Assembly (NCBI GenBank): GCA_036873755.1
Contig: JAVTVY010019491.1
Coordinates: 1 to 64,000 of the forward strand
Length of the DNA stretch: 64,000 nucleotides
Source: Hanleya hanleyi
Taxonomy: Eukaryota > Mollusca > Polyplacophora > Lepidopleurida > Hanleyidae
Direction: 5' to 3'
The notes beneath the pieces are model-generated. The model saw only the letters and a list, made by a program, of their open reading frames with translations. It had not been told where the DNA came from and did not search any database. Positions 53,217 to 63,026 of this stretch are shown here, one piece after another. The translations under genes and the position numbers were made by a program. How positions within the stretch are numbered: position 1 is the stretch's first letter; each line of letters opens with the position of its first letter.

Positions 53217-54115
53217 CATTACAACGATTATTATGGATTCATCAGCGATACGGATTTTATATTTTTGGAACATCATGATGTCTTGTCGGCATCATTGAAA
53301 ACTGTTGACTGCTTCTCTCTTGCAGGAAACTAGCCTATGTTTATGTATACTATGATTGCCTTTTTGAATTTGGTGCTAATTATAAGCGTCTGGTCCGTCA
53401 TTCATAATTCAGCCGTCGTCCATTAGAGAATATCCGCGTCCATAATCCAAAGACCTATTCCATATTCCATATAACAGTATTAGCACCAAATTCAAAACGA
53501 CAATCATAGTATACATAAACATAGGCTTGTTTCCTGCAAGAGAGAAGCGGTCTACAGTTTTCAATGATGCCGGCAAGACATCATGATGTTCCAAAAATAT
53601 CAAATCCGTATCGCTGATCAGTATTCTTAATCCATAATATTCGTTATAGAGTCGTCATCTAAAAAGAAAGATGTATCTCAGTCACGCTTTGATTGTGACT
53701 GTTCATATGAGTACCATGAGGATCTTGAAGTACATGGGTTCATACGGCCCCTAGCCCCGGGTTAAGCGGAATTAGACACAAGTTACGAAACGTAATGCCA
53801 TAGATCTTGCTATCAGCATGCGATATGTATCGCTAAATTTGAGAAACTTTGAGTGGAGGCGCTTGGTGGTGTAGCCCTGTTTTATATGTTTCTGCCACAA
53901 TGTTTTGTAACGTTGATTAAAATCGTCACATTTAACACAGGATCTAGCGAATGCTACTAGGCGTGATATGTATACGCCATATGCAGGTCCCACTGGAAGA
54001 TTACTGTCCAGAAAATACTGTTATGGAATATGGAATAGGTATTTGGATTATGGACGCGGGTATTCTTTAATGGACGACGGCTGAATTATGGATGACGGAC
54101 TAGACGCTTGTAATG
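53217..54115. mobile_element. Repeat family X, copy 2 (899 bp), inserted in the capsid gene
   Basis: Ends CATTACAACG and CGCTTGTAATG form short inverted repeats; the capsid gene is continuous outside it. It is internally palindromic: 53225-53320 is inverted against about 53510-53620, and 53395-53480 against 54010-54090. Non-coding. Relative of 26390-26946. Confidence 0.8.
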
Positions 54116-55252
54116 GATGGAGCATCTCCCGCTCTCCAGCATCAACGAAACAGGGCCCATCGAGTTCACCATCAGTAATGCAGATACGGCCTATGTGGAT
54201 TTAGACCATACGTACTTGTATGTGAAAGCCAAGATCGTCAATGGGCATAGCTCCAGAATCATCGACGCTGCAACGGTGGGCCCGACGAATCTCTGGCTGC
54301 ACTCTATGTTTCAACAGGTCGATATTTTTTTCAGCGACAAACTCATCAGTGACTCGACCAACACGTATCCCTATATTCTACCGGGACTCATCCCAGCACA
54401 TGAACAATGAGGGATATAACAAACGGAGGGCTTTCGCCGCGAACGGCGCCTCGGAGGATTTCATGGGTCGACTGCACGCAGACCTTTTTATGCAAGACCG
54501 TTACCTCTTGAACAAGGTCCTCATCAAAATCCGACTGATACGGGCGTCTCCGACCTTCGCCTTGATGGCCACTGACGCAGAGGGGCATGTAGCCGTCTAT
54601 AAGATCGTCATGCAAGTCGCAGTCCTGTATGTCCGAAAAGTGAAACCGAATCCAGCCGTTCAATTGGGACACCTCAAAGCCTTGGAAACAAAACCAGCCC
54701 AGTACCTTATTCGACGTGTGCAAACCAAAGTGTTCTCTGTGCCTGCTGGAAATTTGAGCGCCAACAAAGAAAACCTGTTCCTGGGGGAACTCCCCAAGTG
54801 ATTGATCCTGGCCTGTGTGGAAAATACCAGTTTCAGCGGAGCCTACCCAGAGAACTCGTTTGACTTTAGACATTTCGGCATCAATTTTGTGGCCCTGCAT
54901 GTGGACGGACAACAGGTCCAATCCACGGCCTTAACACCGAACTTTGGGCTCGGGAATTTCATTCGAGCCTATCACAGCCTGTTTACAGCGACCAGTCAAA
55001 TCAACCAGGACGAAGGAAATATGATCAGCCGGGAGGACTACGCGAACGGATACGCGTTATTCTGTTTCGATCTGACCCCCACTTTAGAGAACGACCATCA
55101 GCTGGCCCTCGCCAACCAAGGCAATTTACGGTTGGAAATCCACTTTGCACGAGCCCTCCGGAGCACCGTCAATGTGATCTGCCACGCCGAGTTTGACAAC
55201 ATCATTCAAGTGGACAAGGCGCGCAACGTCCTGTGAGACTTTGCCACCTAAC

Positions 55253-55730
55253 ATGGATACAGACAAGATAACCACCATGCTGGAGAATGACCCAGGGACA
55301 CGTATGGTCTTTCAAGGGGCGTTCGCCCGAGAAGTATTCCCGTTAGACCGTGTGTATCCTGCTGCTTACGTTCTCAACACGGACCCGATGGATCGGCCCG
55401 GTGAACATTGGGTGGCCGTGTACTTGACAGAACAGCAGGACGAATACTTTGACCCGTACGGCGTGTCACCCCTCCATCCCGATTTAACAGACATCATTGA
55501 TCAAGGCACAGAGACGTGCTGATGAAACATTCAAAAGTTTCAAAGCCTGACCAGTAGCGTGTGCAGACAATATTGCTTGCTTTACCTGTACATCAATGTC
55601 GGGGAAGAACCTTATCTACCATAGTAGAGATGCTTGACGAGTACCTCAAGGCCGAGGACCGAGATGTAGGCTACTGGTATATGACTGGGCCGCCGATCAT
55701 TTCAATGTACAAGCCCCGTTCTGGGCTTAA
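55253..55730 (+). pseudogene. Adenain-like protease of Polinton 2, broken
   Basis: Starts MDTDKITTMLENDPGTRMVF at 55253. The histidine block GEHWVAVYL and FDPYG are intact. TGA near 55521 interrupts the frame. The catalytic Cys codon (TGC) is kept here near 55563, followed by Arg where Gly is expected. The intended stop TAA is at 55728-55730. It has the Cys that Polinton 1 lost but carries other lesions. Confidence 0.85.
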
Positions 55731-55804
55731 GTTCTATCGATTTCAATGTACAAGCCCCCTGTTCTGGGCTTCAGTTTTCACGTTGTTGTTGCTATTTATT
55801 GTTT

Positions 55805-55810
55805 AATAAA
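55805..55810 (+). terminator. Poly(A) signal after the Polinton 2 protease
   Basis: AATAAA 75 bp after the protease stop, equivalent to 13770-13775. Confidence 0.6.
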
Positions 55811-56499
55811 AAACAAAATGAGATCTCACCCAAAACCCTGTCTTGTGTGTTTTCTGTGTGAGCATAAAACAAGCGGCAATGAATGCTCAATGCTTGAACA
55901 GACATGTGGGATTCGAATTTTAACCAAATTGGCCAGTCAATGAATGGGCCGAGAAAGTAGCCAATCAGTGGCCTAGGATGGGGCCAAATGTAACCAATGA
56001 GTGTCCAGAAAACAAAGCAAGAGCACTGTAGTAAAATAGATAGCCAACGAAATCAGCCCACAGAACAAGTACATGTTTTGGTCTAGGTTAATAGCGGGCA
56101 TTCTAGTACAAAAATTTTGCCGAGGAAGGAAAGATGACAAGTTACAAGAGCAACAGGTGGAGTGAAAAAACTATAGAGGTTCGAGGTGCGGGTAAAGACC
56201 AGGAAGACGGCGAGTGGAGACTCGTTCAACCCCTATAGATTAAGTTTACTACTATAAGTTCCATAGTTTCATGTATTTTTTCGTGCCAATACGGTTCTGG
56301 GGAAAACTGAGGGTTCCCCACAGGCCATTTAACATGGGCATAGTGCTGGCGATATTGTTGGGGACCCTGCGCATTTCATGGGTGATTCGTGAAGGCGGAT
56401 AAAGACTATCTATTGTCCTGGAGAGGGCCGAACATTGCCGGAAGGGGACATTTGACCTTTTGACCTGGATATGACCTTTGACCTTTTCACCCGAAATTC
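55811..56499. other. Non-coding segment between protease and right TIR
   Basis: 55810-56110 corresponds to the Polinton 1 segment 13480-13770 (CCAATCAGTGGCCTAGGATGG on this strand). The rest (56110-56499) has no counterpart in Polinton 1 and no gene. Confidence 0.7.
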
Positions 56500-58292
56500 A
56501 CACGCGCATGCGTGCGGCCGGATACCCCGCGCAGGCGTGCGGCCGGTCCGAGGAAAACCCAGTCGGCGCATGCGTGCGGTCGGGCCGGGGGAAACCCGGA
56601 TGTTGAAGTGGTAACCACTGAGACGCTCCAAGGTCACGCCCGATCGAGTTACACCGAAAGTGACGTCACACATGACGTCATTACGGAAGTGATACATCAT
56701 GGGATAGAGTGCACTCAGAGATCAAAGGTCAATAAGGCTCTATCCGTGTTTTATATACTAGGAAAATTTCACCGCTTAACTTCGTGACCCCTCCCATCGT
56801 ATTCTACGTGGTGAGACGTGAAAAACAAGACCAAGCAACCCATACTGCAATGAACATGTGTGAATTGCCCAGTATGAACCTATCCCCCTGAGCCAGTATG
56901 GGCCTATCCAGACCTCTGTGAACTTTTCGACAAATTTCACCGCTTAACTTCGAGATCCCTCCCATCGTGTTCAACGTGGTGAGACGAGAAAAACAAGAAC
57001 CAAACAATCCATACCACAAAGAACATGTGTGAATTGCCCAGTATGGACCTATCCCACTGAGCCAGTATGGGTCTATCCAGACCTCCGTGAACTTTTCGAA
57101 AAATTTCACCGCTTAACTTCGAGACTCCTTCCATCGTGTTCTAGTGCCTGAGATGAGAAAACCAAGACCAAACAACCCATACCGCAATGAACATGTGTGA
57201 ATTGCCCAGTATGGACCTATCCCCCTAAGCCAGTATGGGCCTATGGGCCTATCCAGACCTCCGTGAACTTTTCAAAAAAATTCACCGCTTAACTTCGAGA
57301 CTCCTCCCATCGTGTTCTACGTGGTGAGACGAGAAAAACAAGACCAAACAACCCATACCGCAATGAACATGTGTGAATTGCCCAGTATGGACCTATCCCC
57401 CTGAGCCAGTATGGGCCTATCCAGACCTCAGTCAATTTTTCGAAAAATTTCACCGCTTAACCTCGAGACCCTTCCCATCGTGTTTTTCGTAGTGAGACGT
57501 GAACACAAGACCAAACAACCCATAGTAAAATCCACAAAAAATGACCACCCCCATACCCATACAGGTATTTTCCTGCATAGATGCAAATGTGCGAATCAGG
57601 CCCCTATTGTAGAGGTAAAGTCCGTGTTCCGCTTTTTATATTTTCGCCGACTAATCCTCATGACTTGATAGGCAGGCCCTGATAAGCCCGGTGACCGATA
57701 TTAGCCCTTTTGGACATGGTTGATAGGGGTTTCCCCTATTGTAGGGGTAAAGTCCGTGTTCCGCTTTTTATATTTTCGGGGACAAATCCTCAATTTACAT
57801 GCACCCACCCATGACTTGATAGGCAGGCCCCGATAAGCCCGGGGACCGATAATAGCCCTTTTGGATAGGGTTGATAGGAGTTTTCCCCTATTTTAGGGAT
57901 AAAGTCTATGTTCCGCTTTTTATATTTTCTGGGACAAATCCTCAATTTACATGCAACCACTCATGACTTGATAGCCCTGGAGGAGCGCTTCACTTTGACA
58001 CCTCACTCGGCCCAATCGGTCCACTAAGGGCCCCTCTCGCCCCGGAAGATTGCCGAACATTCCAGATGATTCTCACGAAAACCCGCGTATTTGGGACTAC
58101 TTTCTGTCCGCGGAGGCTTCTTCCCACGACCGCATCACAGCCAGACAGCACTACCGCGGAGGAATACATCCCCTAAGGTCACGTCATACACTTGCACAGA
58201 ACACCTGTGCAGACAGACCTGCGCACGCGCTGTTTTTTTCTGCGCATGCGCAGTGACGAACCATTGGCACCAGATGCCCTTTGCATACTACT
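56500..58292. repeat. Polinton 2 right TIR
   Basis: Inverted copy of 31955-33480, longer because it has four to five tandem 170-176-bp units (56786-57520) where the left arm has about 2.5. Contains the GCGCATGCGC palindrome at 58243-58252. Confidence 0.9.
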
Positions 58293-58370
58293 AAGGCGCC
58301 AGTCTCAAGTGCTGGGCCACGCATGTGGGAGCGCCATGTGGGAGCGTGGGTTCGAATCCCTGTCCTGACA
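58293..58370 (+). tRNA. tRNA-Leu(CAA)-like gene, 3' part
   Basis: Begins with the second AAGGCG. The anticodon arm CCAGT-CTCAAGT-GCTGG gives anticodon CAA. The B-box is GGTTCGAATCC and the 3' strand CCTGAC pairs with 5' GTCAGG at 31928. The variable arm holds a 13-bp duplication (CATGTGGGAGCGC twice) and the T-stem has two mismatches, so the gene was probably already a pseudogene or tRNA-derived repeat. Confidence 0.65.
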
Positions 58371-58483
58371 CACATCTTGTTATACCTCAGCATGTTGTCA
58401 TACCATTGTACATATGTACCATTATATATGGATCATTTTGACCATGATTGTATTCTGCCGGGTGAGATATCATCTTTTATTCA

Positions 58484-59320
58484 TTGAATAAGAACAGGAG
58501 CGATAGAATGCCCTGCACCCGGTCACCGACAGGAGATGTAAATCCACCACGGGAGACAGGCAGGGAGCCTAAAATGATCGAAGTAAAAAGCTTCATTATT
58601 TCATTGAGAAGTGCATGGATTCTTCGGCTACTAGCGATACGTTCGCAATATGCAAGTATCTTTGAAGCATATGTGGTTCCGACAAAAGATCTCAATAATA
58701 GGAGGGAATATCCACCGAAGAAATCAGAAAGAAACGCACAAATAGCTTTTGGGGAGATGTTTTACAAGCATGGATAGAAGTTGACATAAACAGGAATCCT
58801 TCATCAGTAGATGACATTCAATCTATAAATCATATGGGATAACAAAATTATTAAAGTAGGTAGACAAGCAATATTTTACAAAACCTGCTACGATAAAAAA
58901 AAATATTTGCGTTATTGGAGACTTCCTAACTTCTTCAAGCAAGTTCGTGTGATACATTAAATTCATGAATAGATGTGGTATAAGAAAAACCTTTTTTGAA
59001 TATTATAATATCATGGGATCACCAACGCCATATCAAAATTACTAAATCATGAAGTATAGTTTGGTGGGAGCTAGTCACGTGCCTAGTAACCTGCGTTTTT
59101 TAAACACAAGTTGAAAACACTGGTACAAAACAACAATGGATGCAAACAGATGGACATGCTTCTGATCAAACTTAAATCTGTCCCCAAAAGCCAAGAGAAG
59201 TGGAATATGATATTCCATAACCAGCCGGACTGGGAATGCATATATATGCTTCCATTCAAATCATGCACAGATTCCAAATTACGATGGTTTCAGTACAAAA
59301 TATATATAGTGCCACGGCAC
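58484..59320 (+). pseudogene. L1/Tx1-type LINE C-terminal remnant
   Basis: Fragments PKMIEVKSFIISLRSAWI (about 58570), then after shifts WECIYMLPFKSCTDSKLRW followed by FQYKI (about 59230-59300). This is the 'GLKMI-+--FI-SLK--W...LPFK-T-DTKLRWFQY+I' order seen after the reverse transcriptase in L1/Tx1 polymerases. It is older than the LINE at 37018. Confidence 0.7.
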
Positions 59321-59439
59321 TGTAGCTCATCTGGCTGTAACTGGCGAAAGTAGCTATAAGAAATTTTTACTAAAGAACTGCAATAGATGAGGTTCTAACT
59401 TGTGTTGTTCCCCCTGAACACTAAATGATCCATGCAGTA

Positions 59440-60170
59440 ATTTCATGAGATTTCATGATAACAAAGTTTCATGGGAAATTCAAGATGCGGCCATATTGAA
59501 TTTTCGAAATGGACCAAAAAAGGTATCTTGCACAACTGGACCACAAGGGGAACTTGTGTACCCAATTTGACAAAGATCCATGCAGTGATTTCCTGAGAAT
59601 TCACGATAACAAAATTTCATGGGGAAATTCAAGATGGCCGCCTGGTGGCCATATTGGATTTTCGAATCGGACCAGAAAAAGGTATCTTGCACAACTAGAC
59701 CCCAAGGGAAACCTGTGTATCAAATTTGAGAAAGATCAATGCAGTAGTTCCTGAGAAATCGCGATAAAGTTTCATGGGGAAATCCAAGATGGCCACCTGG
59801 TGGCCATATGGCCATATTGGATTTTCAAATAAAATCACAAAAGGTATCTTGCACAACTAGACCCCAAGAAGAACCTGTGTACCAAATTTGAGAAAGATCC
59901 ATGCAGTACTTCCTGAGAAATCACGATAAAGTTTCATAGGGAAATCCAAGATGGTCGCCTGGTGGCGATATTGGATTTTCGAATCAGAGCAGAAGAGGTA
60001 TCTTGCACAACTAGACCCCAAGGGGAACCTGTGTACCAAATTTGAGACAGATCCATGCAGTAGTTCCTGAGAAATCGCAATAACAATGTTTCATGGGGAA
60101 ATCCAATATGGCCGCCTGGTGGCCATATTGGATTTTCGAATCGGACCGAAAAAGGTATCTTGTACAACTA
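59440..60170. repeat. Tandem array, five units of about 155 bp
   Basis: Units contain AAGATGGCCGCCTGGTGGCC, ATATTGGATTTTCGAAT and GGTATCTTGCACAACTAGAC, in the same orientation, each diverged by 5-15 percent. The short frames within it repeat the same peptide and are not genes. Confidence 0.88.
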
Positions 60171-60282
60171 AGTAGTATACAATGAGTAAAACGGAAGGCT
60201 AGCGCGTCACTGCGCATGCGCGAAGTGAATTTTTGGGTTGCCATAGGGGGGGTTCGCATACGTGAGTTAATTTTTTTTTAAT

Positions 60283-60583
60283 GTGAGTGGGTGGGTTTAA
60301 AATGGCGGCCGTTTGACGTCCGCCATTTTGAACCCACCCACTCACTCGGTTGCACTGATTGACCTGGGATGTGAGTGGGTGGGTTTAAAATGGCGGACTT
60401 TCTTTGTCCGCCATTTTGAACCCACCCACTCACGGGGGTGATTGAGTGCTATGTGAGTGGGTGGGTTTAAAATGGCGGCCGTTTGACGTCCGCCATTTTG
60501 AACCCACCCACTCACTCGGTTGCACTGATTGACCTGGGATGTGAGTGGGTGGGTTTAAAATGGCGGACTTTCTGGGTCCGCCA
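60283..60583. repeat. Array of palindromes with AAAATGGCGG cores (left of RING gene)
   Basis: Palindromes at 60283-60345, 60371-60433 and 60453-60515, and a right-truncated one at 60541-60583. Each reads GTGAGTGGGTGGGTTTAAAA, TGGCGG, a short loop (GACGTC or CTTTGTC) and the inverse. They form a dimer with 170-bp period. Each could fold into a near-perfect 60-nt hairpin. AAAATGGCGG resembles the YY1 site. Confidence 0.92.
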
Positions 60584-60593
60584 TGGGAAAACG

Positions 60594-60600
60594 TATAAAA
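60594..60600 (+). promoter_or_regulatory. TATA box of a rightward transcription unit
   Basis: TATAAAA 11 bp after the last palindrome, pointing towards the RING gene. No long frame follows; a CCAG-rich microsatellite (60672-60750) does. Any product would be non-coding, or its coding part is lost. Confidence 0.4.
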
Positions 60601-60849
60601 GCAGTCGATTTTTAGGGCAAGGGGTGTATTCAATTGCACTACTTTGTCGAGCACTCTGACTTACCTGACCTGACCAGCCAGCCTGCCTGTTTCACCTCTA
60701 GTCTGCTTCACCTCTAGCCAGCCAGCCAGTCAGCCAGCCAGTCATCCAGTCAGCTTGCCTGTGTTGTATGGTTTGTGAACCTTTTACTTTTGCTTAGTGT
60801 TCATTTTTTTCCTTTTTTTAATAGTCAAATAGCTCCAAAAACGTCTATT

Positions 60850-61790
60850 TCCATTCTTGCGCATGCGCAGAATGCTGATAGTTCAACCCACACCAGTCCA
60901 TCAGATGGCCCTTCATCTCACCTTCACATTGATACCTCACTCGGCTCGATCGGGCCACTAGGGGCTCTCCTAGCTCCAAAAAGGCTATTTTGCAGATAAA
61001 TGTCAACATCGGGTGTACGAAGATTTTTTTTTTTTTTTATTTTAGAGGTAGTGCGTCGAGTGAAGTATTAAATGGAAGCTGACGTGAAATGCTTCACATT
61101 GATACCTCACTCGACCCGATTGGACCACTAGGGGCTGCCCTAACTCCAAAAACGGCTATTTTGAAGATTGCGCATGCGCAGAATGCTTATAGTTCAACCT
61201 ACACCAGTTCATCAGATGCTCCTTCACGTTACCTTCAATTTGATACCTCACTCGACCCGATTGGTCCATTAGGGACGCCTCTAACTCCAAAAAGGCTATT
61301 TTTCAAGATTGATATTTTTGATATCATCTTCGCGCATGCGCACAATTACCCTAATTCAAGCCCATACCCAGTCTATCAGATGCTCCTTCACGTCACCTTC
61401 AATTTAATACCTCACTCGACCCGATTGGTTCATTAGGGACGCCTCTAACTCCAAAAAAGGCTATTTTCATAGCCTTTGGACTTCGCGCATGCGCAGAAAA
61501 ATCAAAATAGCCTTTATTGGAGTTAGGGCAGCCCCTTGTGGTGCAATCGGGTCGAGTGAGGTATCATTGTGAAGCATTTCACGTCAGCTTCCATTAGATA
61601 CCTCACTCGACCCACTACCTCTAAAATAAAAAATCTTCATTCACCGGATGTTGATAATTATCTTCAAAATAATCTTTTTTTGAGGTTAGAGGCGTCCCTA
61701 ATGGTCCAATCGTGTCGAGTGAAGTATCATTGTGAAGCATTTCACGTCAGCTTCAATATGATACCTGACTCGACCCTCTACCTGAAAATA
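60850..61790. repeat. Array of modules with CCTCACTCGACCCGATTGG and GCGCATGCGC
   Basis: About nine copies, in both orientations, of a module CCTCACTCGACCCGATTGG, TCCATTAGGG, CTCCAAAAAGGCTATTTT. Four are followed by a GCGCATGCGC palindrome (60859, 61170, 61332, 61485), which resembles the NRF-1 site. Related motifs occur in the Polinton 2 TIRs (about 32230 and 58005). No coding. Confidence 0.85.
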
Positions 61791-62003
61791 AAATTTTGTT
61801 GACTTGACGTATGAAGATTTTTGTTTTTCAAAAAAAAATTTTGAAAAAAATTTTTTTTGGGGAAAAAGGATGATGGGCATTCTGGTGTTAGTTGGTGTGC
61901 TTAGGAAAGAAGTTTTCTCTTCCGGCAAGATGGGTTGGCCCTGAAAAGGGCCGTTGATAGCGTGATACGACACACTTTTGGCGCGGAATATTCGCTTCAC
62001 GCC

Positions 62004-62810
62004 TCATTCATGTTTTCTGCATATCGGACATTTTATTTTCAAATGGGACTCGCCGGCATCAATGCATCGACACATCGCACCTTGACACGTCAGGGTTACC
62101 CAGCAATCCTTGCATAGGCAAAGATGTCCACAAGGTAACACGGCATACCAACTTTCCTCCTCCGCACAGATACTGCATTGTGTTTTTTTCTCCTCGACAC
62201 GGCGTTCTTTCTTGAGTATGGTAATTTGCGCTTCCATTCCATTCAAGGTTGTTTCCATCCCATCCAGCCCTCTCTGCATGACCATAATCTGTTCATTGAG
62301 TTGGATTATCTCGACTTGGTGGCGACAGGGTTGTGGTGTTTCTACCGCTGAAATTGTGGGAGTTTCGGCAATGGTAGGAGGTCCGGCTGTAGGGTGTTCA
62401 GTCCTTATACTTTCAGTGTAGACAGGCGGTGTCATCGTGGTTGTTGTGGGCGGTCTATTAGAATTTAGCCAGGGCAGCTCGTCTTGTTCGCCACTTTCCG
62501 TCACATCACTGTCGTTTTCTTCCATTCTGTGTATGTCTTGGTCCTGTTGTTCACTCAGTCTTCGCAGCCGGCTACTTTCTTCTGTTCTTACTTCTTCCTG
62601 CAATTGTTGTGCGAGTGCTTCGGTACTGTTGATTAACGTGGATTCATCTTCAAGTACTCGTTGAAAAATGGAGATGATCGTCAATTGACTTCCATCTTCT
62701 TCTTCTTCTTCATGGGCAACGATTTCTCTGAGTTCTTCTGTCTGAGCAATTCTCGGGTCTCGAGTCGGATGATGTGTAAACAGAGGGGCGCGTCGTCTTC
62801 GAAAACTCAT
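62004..62810 (-). CDS. Intronless RING-finger protein (probable E3 ubiquitin ligase)
   Basis: 268 codons, open throughout, from the ATG at 62810 (MSFRRRRAPLFTHHP). Arg-rich N-terminus, an acidic stretch (HEEEEEDGS), a Thr/Pro-rich linker (residues about 125-170), a coiled coil (about 175-210) and a C-terminal C3HC4 RING: CSICAEE...LPCGHLCLCKDCW, ending KIKCPICRKHE. A RING of this type would bind an E2 and transfer ubiquitin. TATAAAA (62848-62854) lies only 38 bp before the ATG, which argues for 62810 rather than the upstream ATG at 62837. RING proteins of this layout are common in large DNA viruses of invertebrates and in host genes; which this is cannot be told here. Confidence 0.85.
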   Translation of the reverse strand: MSFRRRRAPLFTHHPTRDPRIAQTEELREIVAHEEEEEDGSQLTIISIFQRVLEDESTLINSTEALAQQLQEEVRTEESSRLRRLSEQQDQDIHRMEENDSDVTESGEQDELPWLNSNRPPTTTTMTPPVYTESIRTEHPTAGPPTIAETPTISAVETPQPCRHQVEIIQLNEQIMVMQRGLDGMETTLNGMEAQITILKKERRVEEKKTQCSICAEEESWYAVLPCGHLCLCKDCWVTLTCQGAMCRCIDAGESHLKIKCPICRKHE

Positions 62811-62847
62811 GATGGTGTATTGGTGAATACATATCAAAATTATAGGC

Positions 62848-62854
62848 TTTTATA
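62848..62854 (-). promoter_or_regulatory. TATA box of the RING gene
   Basis: TATAAAA on the minus strand, 38 bp before the ATG, with the nearest palindrome beginning about 6 bp upstream of it: a very short, virus-like promoter. Confidence 0.6.
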
Positions 62855-62859
62855 GTCTA

Positions 62860-63026
62860 GTGGGCAGGTGAGTACAAAATGGCCGTGATGTACAGTCCTC
62901 CATTTTTAACCCACCCACTCACCGGCGTCAGTGAGTGCGAGATATAGGCTCACCCACTGTATAGTGATTGGGTGGGTTCAAAATGGCGGTCAATCCACAG
63001 ACGCCATTTTGAACCCACCCACTCAC
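62860..63026. repeat. Palindromes with AAAATGGC cores (right of RING gene)
   Basis: Two palindromes, 62860-62922 (imperfect) and 62964-63026, of the same family as 60283-60583: GGGTGGGTTCAAAATGGCGG, loop CAATCCACAG, and the inverse. They separate the RING promoter from the flank, so the gene is enclosed on both sides. Confidence 0.9.

Larger units (their letters stand above)
47306..55251 (+). pseudogene. Major capsid protein of Polinton 2, split by two insertions
   Basis: The gene is in three pieces: 47306-47320, 53133-53216 and 54116-55251. The LTR element separates the first two, repeat X the last two. Codon 25 region reads Gln here (CAG), where Polinton 1 has TAG. Other damage: a deletion/shift near 54380 (about 90 bp missing against Polinton 1), TGA near 54799, and TGA six codons before the end near 55235. 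The stop is 1 bp before the protease ATG, as in Polinton 1. Confidence 0.9.
31955..58292 (+). mobile_element. Polinton 2: complete but nested and decayed Polinton
   Basis: AGTAGTATACAAAGG...CTTTGCATACTACT ends, target duplication AAGGCG (31949-31954 and 58293-58298), total 26338 bp. About 15.7 kb of this is later insertions (LINE, LTR element, repeat X), leaving about 10.6 kb of original element. Gene order on the plus strand equals Polinton 1 minus PC4-like C and the small membrane protein. Deletions remove the integrase core and the middle of the capsid-gene block. No polymerase B. Confidence 0.95.

Noticed and set aside
31955..58292. A polymerase B gene hidden in Polinton 2
   Set aside because: All long frames are accounted for by the LINE, the LTR element and the shared Polinton genes; none carries polymerase B motifs.
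60775..61436. Signal-peptide-like frame and repeated-peptide frames beside the RING gene
   Set aside because: The first needs a GTG start, and the repeated peptides simply translate the non-coding module array.
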